From Paraphysoderma sedebokerense (Eukaryota; Blastocladiomycota; Physodermatomycetes; Physodermatales; Physodermataceae): 64,000 bases of DNA. Position numbers and translations under genes: made by a program. This document shows positions 61,611 through 64,000 of the stretch, piece after piece; the stretch's first letter is position 1, and every line of letters begins with the position of its first letter. The notes beneath the pieces were generated by a model. It saw only the letters and a list, made by a program, of their open reading frames with translations. It did not search any database and was not told where the DNA came from. Where the stretch lies: the NCBI GenBank assembly GCA_025602915.1, contig JAHLJZ010000078.1, positions 1 to 64,000 on the forward strand, read 5' to 3'.

Positions 61611-64000
61611 ATGCTCCCGTCGCAGCGCAGGGCATACGACTCTTCTGAATCCGATCCCTCCCTTAATGACAACTCTGAATCTCAACAGACAAACCATTCC
61701 CGCTCCACAGCCATACCTCTAGCTTCGGCCTCAAACTCGCATTCAAGCTCTCAGCCATTCTTCCCTCCACAACAACCCTCGTCCTCGAATGCACACACCA
61801 ACGCATTATTAGGGTCTTCGCCCAACCACAGGACGTCGTTGCTTTCACGATCCGTCCCCGTCAGGTTGAATTTGGGATTCTCGCCCCCGAAATTGTCTAA
61901 TATAGGACTATTTAAAAATAAGGACAAAGAAAAAGTAACACCTACTTCTAGTGGCATAGGGTTTAGCAGCTTTGGGTTCAGAAGAACTTCTGGTGGATAT
62001 GAAGTCATGAACGATGATGAAATCGACGAGACAAATATGGTTCCCTTGTCATTGCGAAGTCCGGAGTTCGCCGATACTGCAGGAGAGCAAGATACCGCAA
62101 AACCGGGGTTTGAAAAGAACCACGAAAGAAATGAAGATAGCCTCACCCCAGACAGTCGAGTCTTTATCGAACATGCTCGCTCAAGTCCAGATTGGAGAAA
62201 GCGTGAGAACTCGCGAATTACGCTCAGTAGTCAGAGCAGCCCGCAACGAGGGCCACGACAGAGAATAGGTAGTAGGAACCGCACGAGAACAAATACAGGG
62301 AGCAGTGGTGCCTTTGAAGAGTCGGAACGGCATGTAAATCCGAAAGCCGAATTGATACAGGTGTGGTTACCGTTCTTTTGGGCTGTTTGTGCTTGCCGTT
62401 GTGGATGCTTGCCTTTTGCATAAAACAATCGTTTGACATCTCTTGTTTTATTGCGGTTTCGATCAATTATAGAACGAATTTAAAAAGAAATTGTATTTAT
62501 TGCTGGAAGATCCCTCCAGTTCAAGAGCAGTAAGAAAATTATTCTGATTATTACGGATTGGACTGAACCGTTCGTTAACGGAATACTTCTCTTTCCTAGG
62601 CTCTTTATACCACACTTTTTATTAGCTTCAATATAATATTATCTACTATCGTTGCGACAGTCGAAACTATGCCGTCATTATATTCTGACGAAAAAGGGAT
62701 TTGGTAAACTACTTTCGCGTTTCTTCCGACCTACTGTCTGCATCACCCTTTGTATCATGACCACCTAACGAAATCATAAATCAATCACATACAAGGATGG
62801 CACGAGAAGCGCTGGAAATATTTATTGTCATTTGTTTCACCCTCGAGTTTATCTTCAGAGTAATAGCACACAGTGATACTTGGGGTAGTTTAATGAATTT
62901 GGCAAAAAGTATGCACTTTCTGCACTTTCATGATCGATGTTTTGTTTTTGTCTTCCTTGCTTCAACGGCCCAACTTACTTGTTGAAGTCCTGACTGACCT
63001 CGTACCATCAATTTCTACTCTTTTCTTTAGGTCCGCTCTCTTGGATTGACCTTTTAGCCATCGTTCCTTACTTCATTGAGCTAGCAGTCGACAGAAATAA
63101 TTCGGCAGCTCACTTAAGTTATGTATTTCGTATCACTATTCTGAGGATGTTTCGATTGTTCAGAATATTCAGAGTGTTCAAACATAGCAGTTTAATTCAG
63201 GTATGTCCCTCCAAGGATTATTCAACGGCCCTTGATTGTAGTTTATTGCATCAGAATCGAATTAACCCGGTCATCATATATTCTTTCTATAGTTGTCGAT
63301 CGAAGTCTTGATCGTCGCATTGAAGGTTCATTTTTTCCCCTCCTTCTTGCTTTAAGTGCGACGTCAAACTCAATGAATCCCGCCCATACTTAACTGTAAT
63401 ATAGAAATCGTTGGACGCTCTCTGGGCACTATTTTTCTTCGCTATCATTACCATATTGCTTTTTTCAACGTTAATTTATTTCGCCGAAAGGGGAACGTAC
63501 GATCCCGAGAAAAAGGTTTTCGTTACTAAAAATGGAGTACCGAGGTCAGTCCACGGTGTCATCGTATCCAGCCGTTCATGCCATATTGGAAATTGATCAA
63601 GATTTCTTTAAATTGACCTATAATGACACCTTACGATAGTATATTCGACTCTATACCGAGTTCGTTTTGGTTTGTTATTGTTACCATCACAACAACAGGT
63701 ATCTTCCTTCTCCTTCTGCATTAAAAAGTTCTTCCTTGTCTCTAAACTGCTTCACCTCGATTTAAATGCATCACTTGCTCACAATATTAAAATTCAATTT
63801 TGAACCCTAGGTTACGGAGACATGGTAACTATAAAGTATTCTTAGATGTTTTCCAAGTTGAGCTGGTAACTGAGAAAGTTTCTTAAGGTTCCCCAAACTT
63901 TTGTCGGAAAATTCCTAGCATTTCCAGGTAATGTATAACATTGATTAAGCTATTACTTCGTTCCGCGTCAATGCTAACTGGCTTTGGGCCCTGTCTGACC
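61611..64000 (+). CDS. Voltage-gated potassium channel, 3' end beyond window
   Basis: Exons seen: 61611-62360, 62473-62529, 62600-62703, 62796-62908, 63031-63200, 63293-63325, 63405-63544, 63640-63698, 63811-63824 (14 nt) and 63888-63927; the intron from 63928 seems still open at the edge, with GCTAAC near 63975. About 250 disordered S/R-rich residues precede the channel core. S1 is LFISFNIILSTIVATVE, S2 EIFIVICFTLEFIFRVIA, S3 WIDLLAIVPYFIEL, S4 FRITILRMFRLFRIFRVF with regular Arg, S5 ALWALFFFAIITILLFSTLI, and the pore helix and filter FVIVTITTTGYGDM. All the gating and selectivity elements are present, so it should be a functional Kv-type subunit. S6 starts at FVGKFLAF and is cut off. Confidence 0.9.

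Overview
The window is a stretch of nuclear DNA from a fungus, most likely one outside the Dikarya (chytrid- or zygomycete-grade). It is AT-rich with compact genes and many short GT-AG introns, mostly about 45-130 nt, several with a visible CTAAC-type branch site. Fungal marks are a phosphofructokinase with an N-terminal glyoxalase-like domain, a PHO80/PCL-type cyclin, a Sec2-type exchange factor and feedback-type DAHP synthase. Beside these sit genes best known from animals and rare or absent in yeasts and moulds: a calpain-5-like protease, an ACTMAP-like actin maturation protease, a short-tailed MYO1D-like myosin, a kinesin-10 (KIF22-like), a TACC protein and a voltage-gated K+ channel. The lineage call is inference; no rRNA or mitochondrial marker is present.

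Layout. 1-9.1 kb: three copies of tRNA-Val(AAC) (one cut by the left edge, two as an inverted pair), a MEAK7/Rtc5-type TLDc protein, a ZIP zinc transporter and a dual-specificity phosphatase. 9.2-20.7 kb: ARL2 GTPase with a C-terminal insertion, a TACC protein, a predicted secreted ADP-ribosyltransferase-fold protein, a 1.6 kb gene-free stretch with a small tandem repeat, DAHP synthase, a J-protein, a small unknown gene and an RGS protein. 21.5-33.4 kb: Ded1 RNA helicase, a PBDC1 protein, Sec2, the Hem25/SLC25A38 carrier, a small S-rich protein with an RVxF-like motif, calpain and a cysteine-rich copper-storage-like protein. 34-44.7 kb: phosphofructokinase, RFC3-type clamp-loader subunit, a GPI-anchored Reeler protein, ACTMAP-like protease and a Protor/HbrB TORC2 subunit. 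44.8-64 kb: class I myosin, kinesin-10, a subtilisin-like protein lacking its catalytic serine, MEMO1, a PCL-type cyclin and a K+ channel running off the right edge.

The genes form no operon or obvious pathway cluster. Many are arranged as divergent or convergent pairs with short spacers, as in a compact fungal genome. Loose themes are the cytoskeleton (ACTMAP, myosin I, kinesin-10, TACC, ARL2), metal handling (ZIP, Csp-like, MEMO1) and signalling (DUSP, RGS, TORC2, cyclin). I saw no transposon, virus-like element or CRISPR array. Gene structures were assembled by eye from splice consensus, reading-frame continuity and remembered family sequences; boundaries of short exons are the least certain part.
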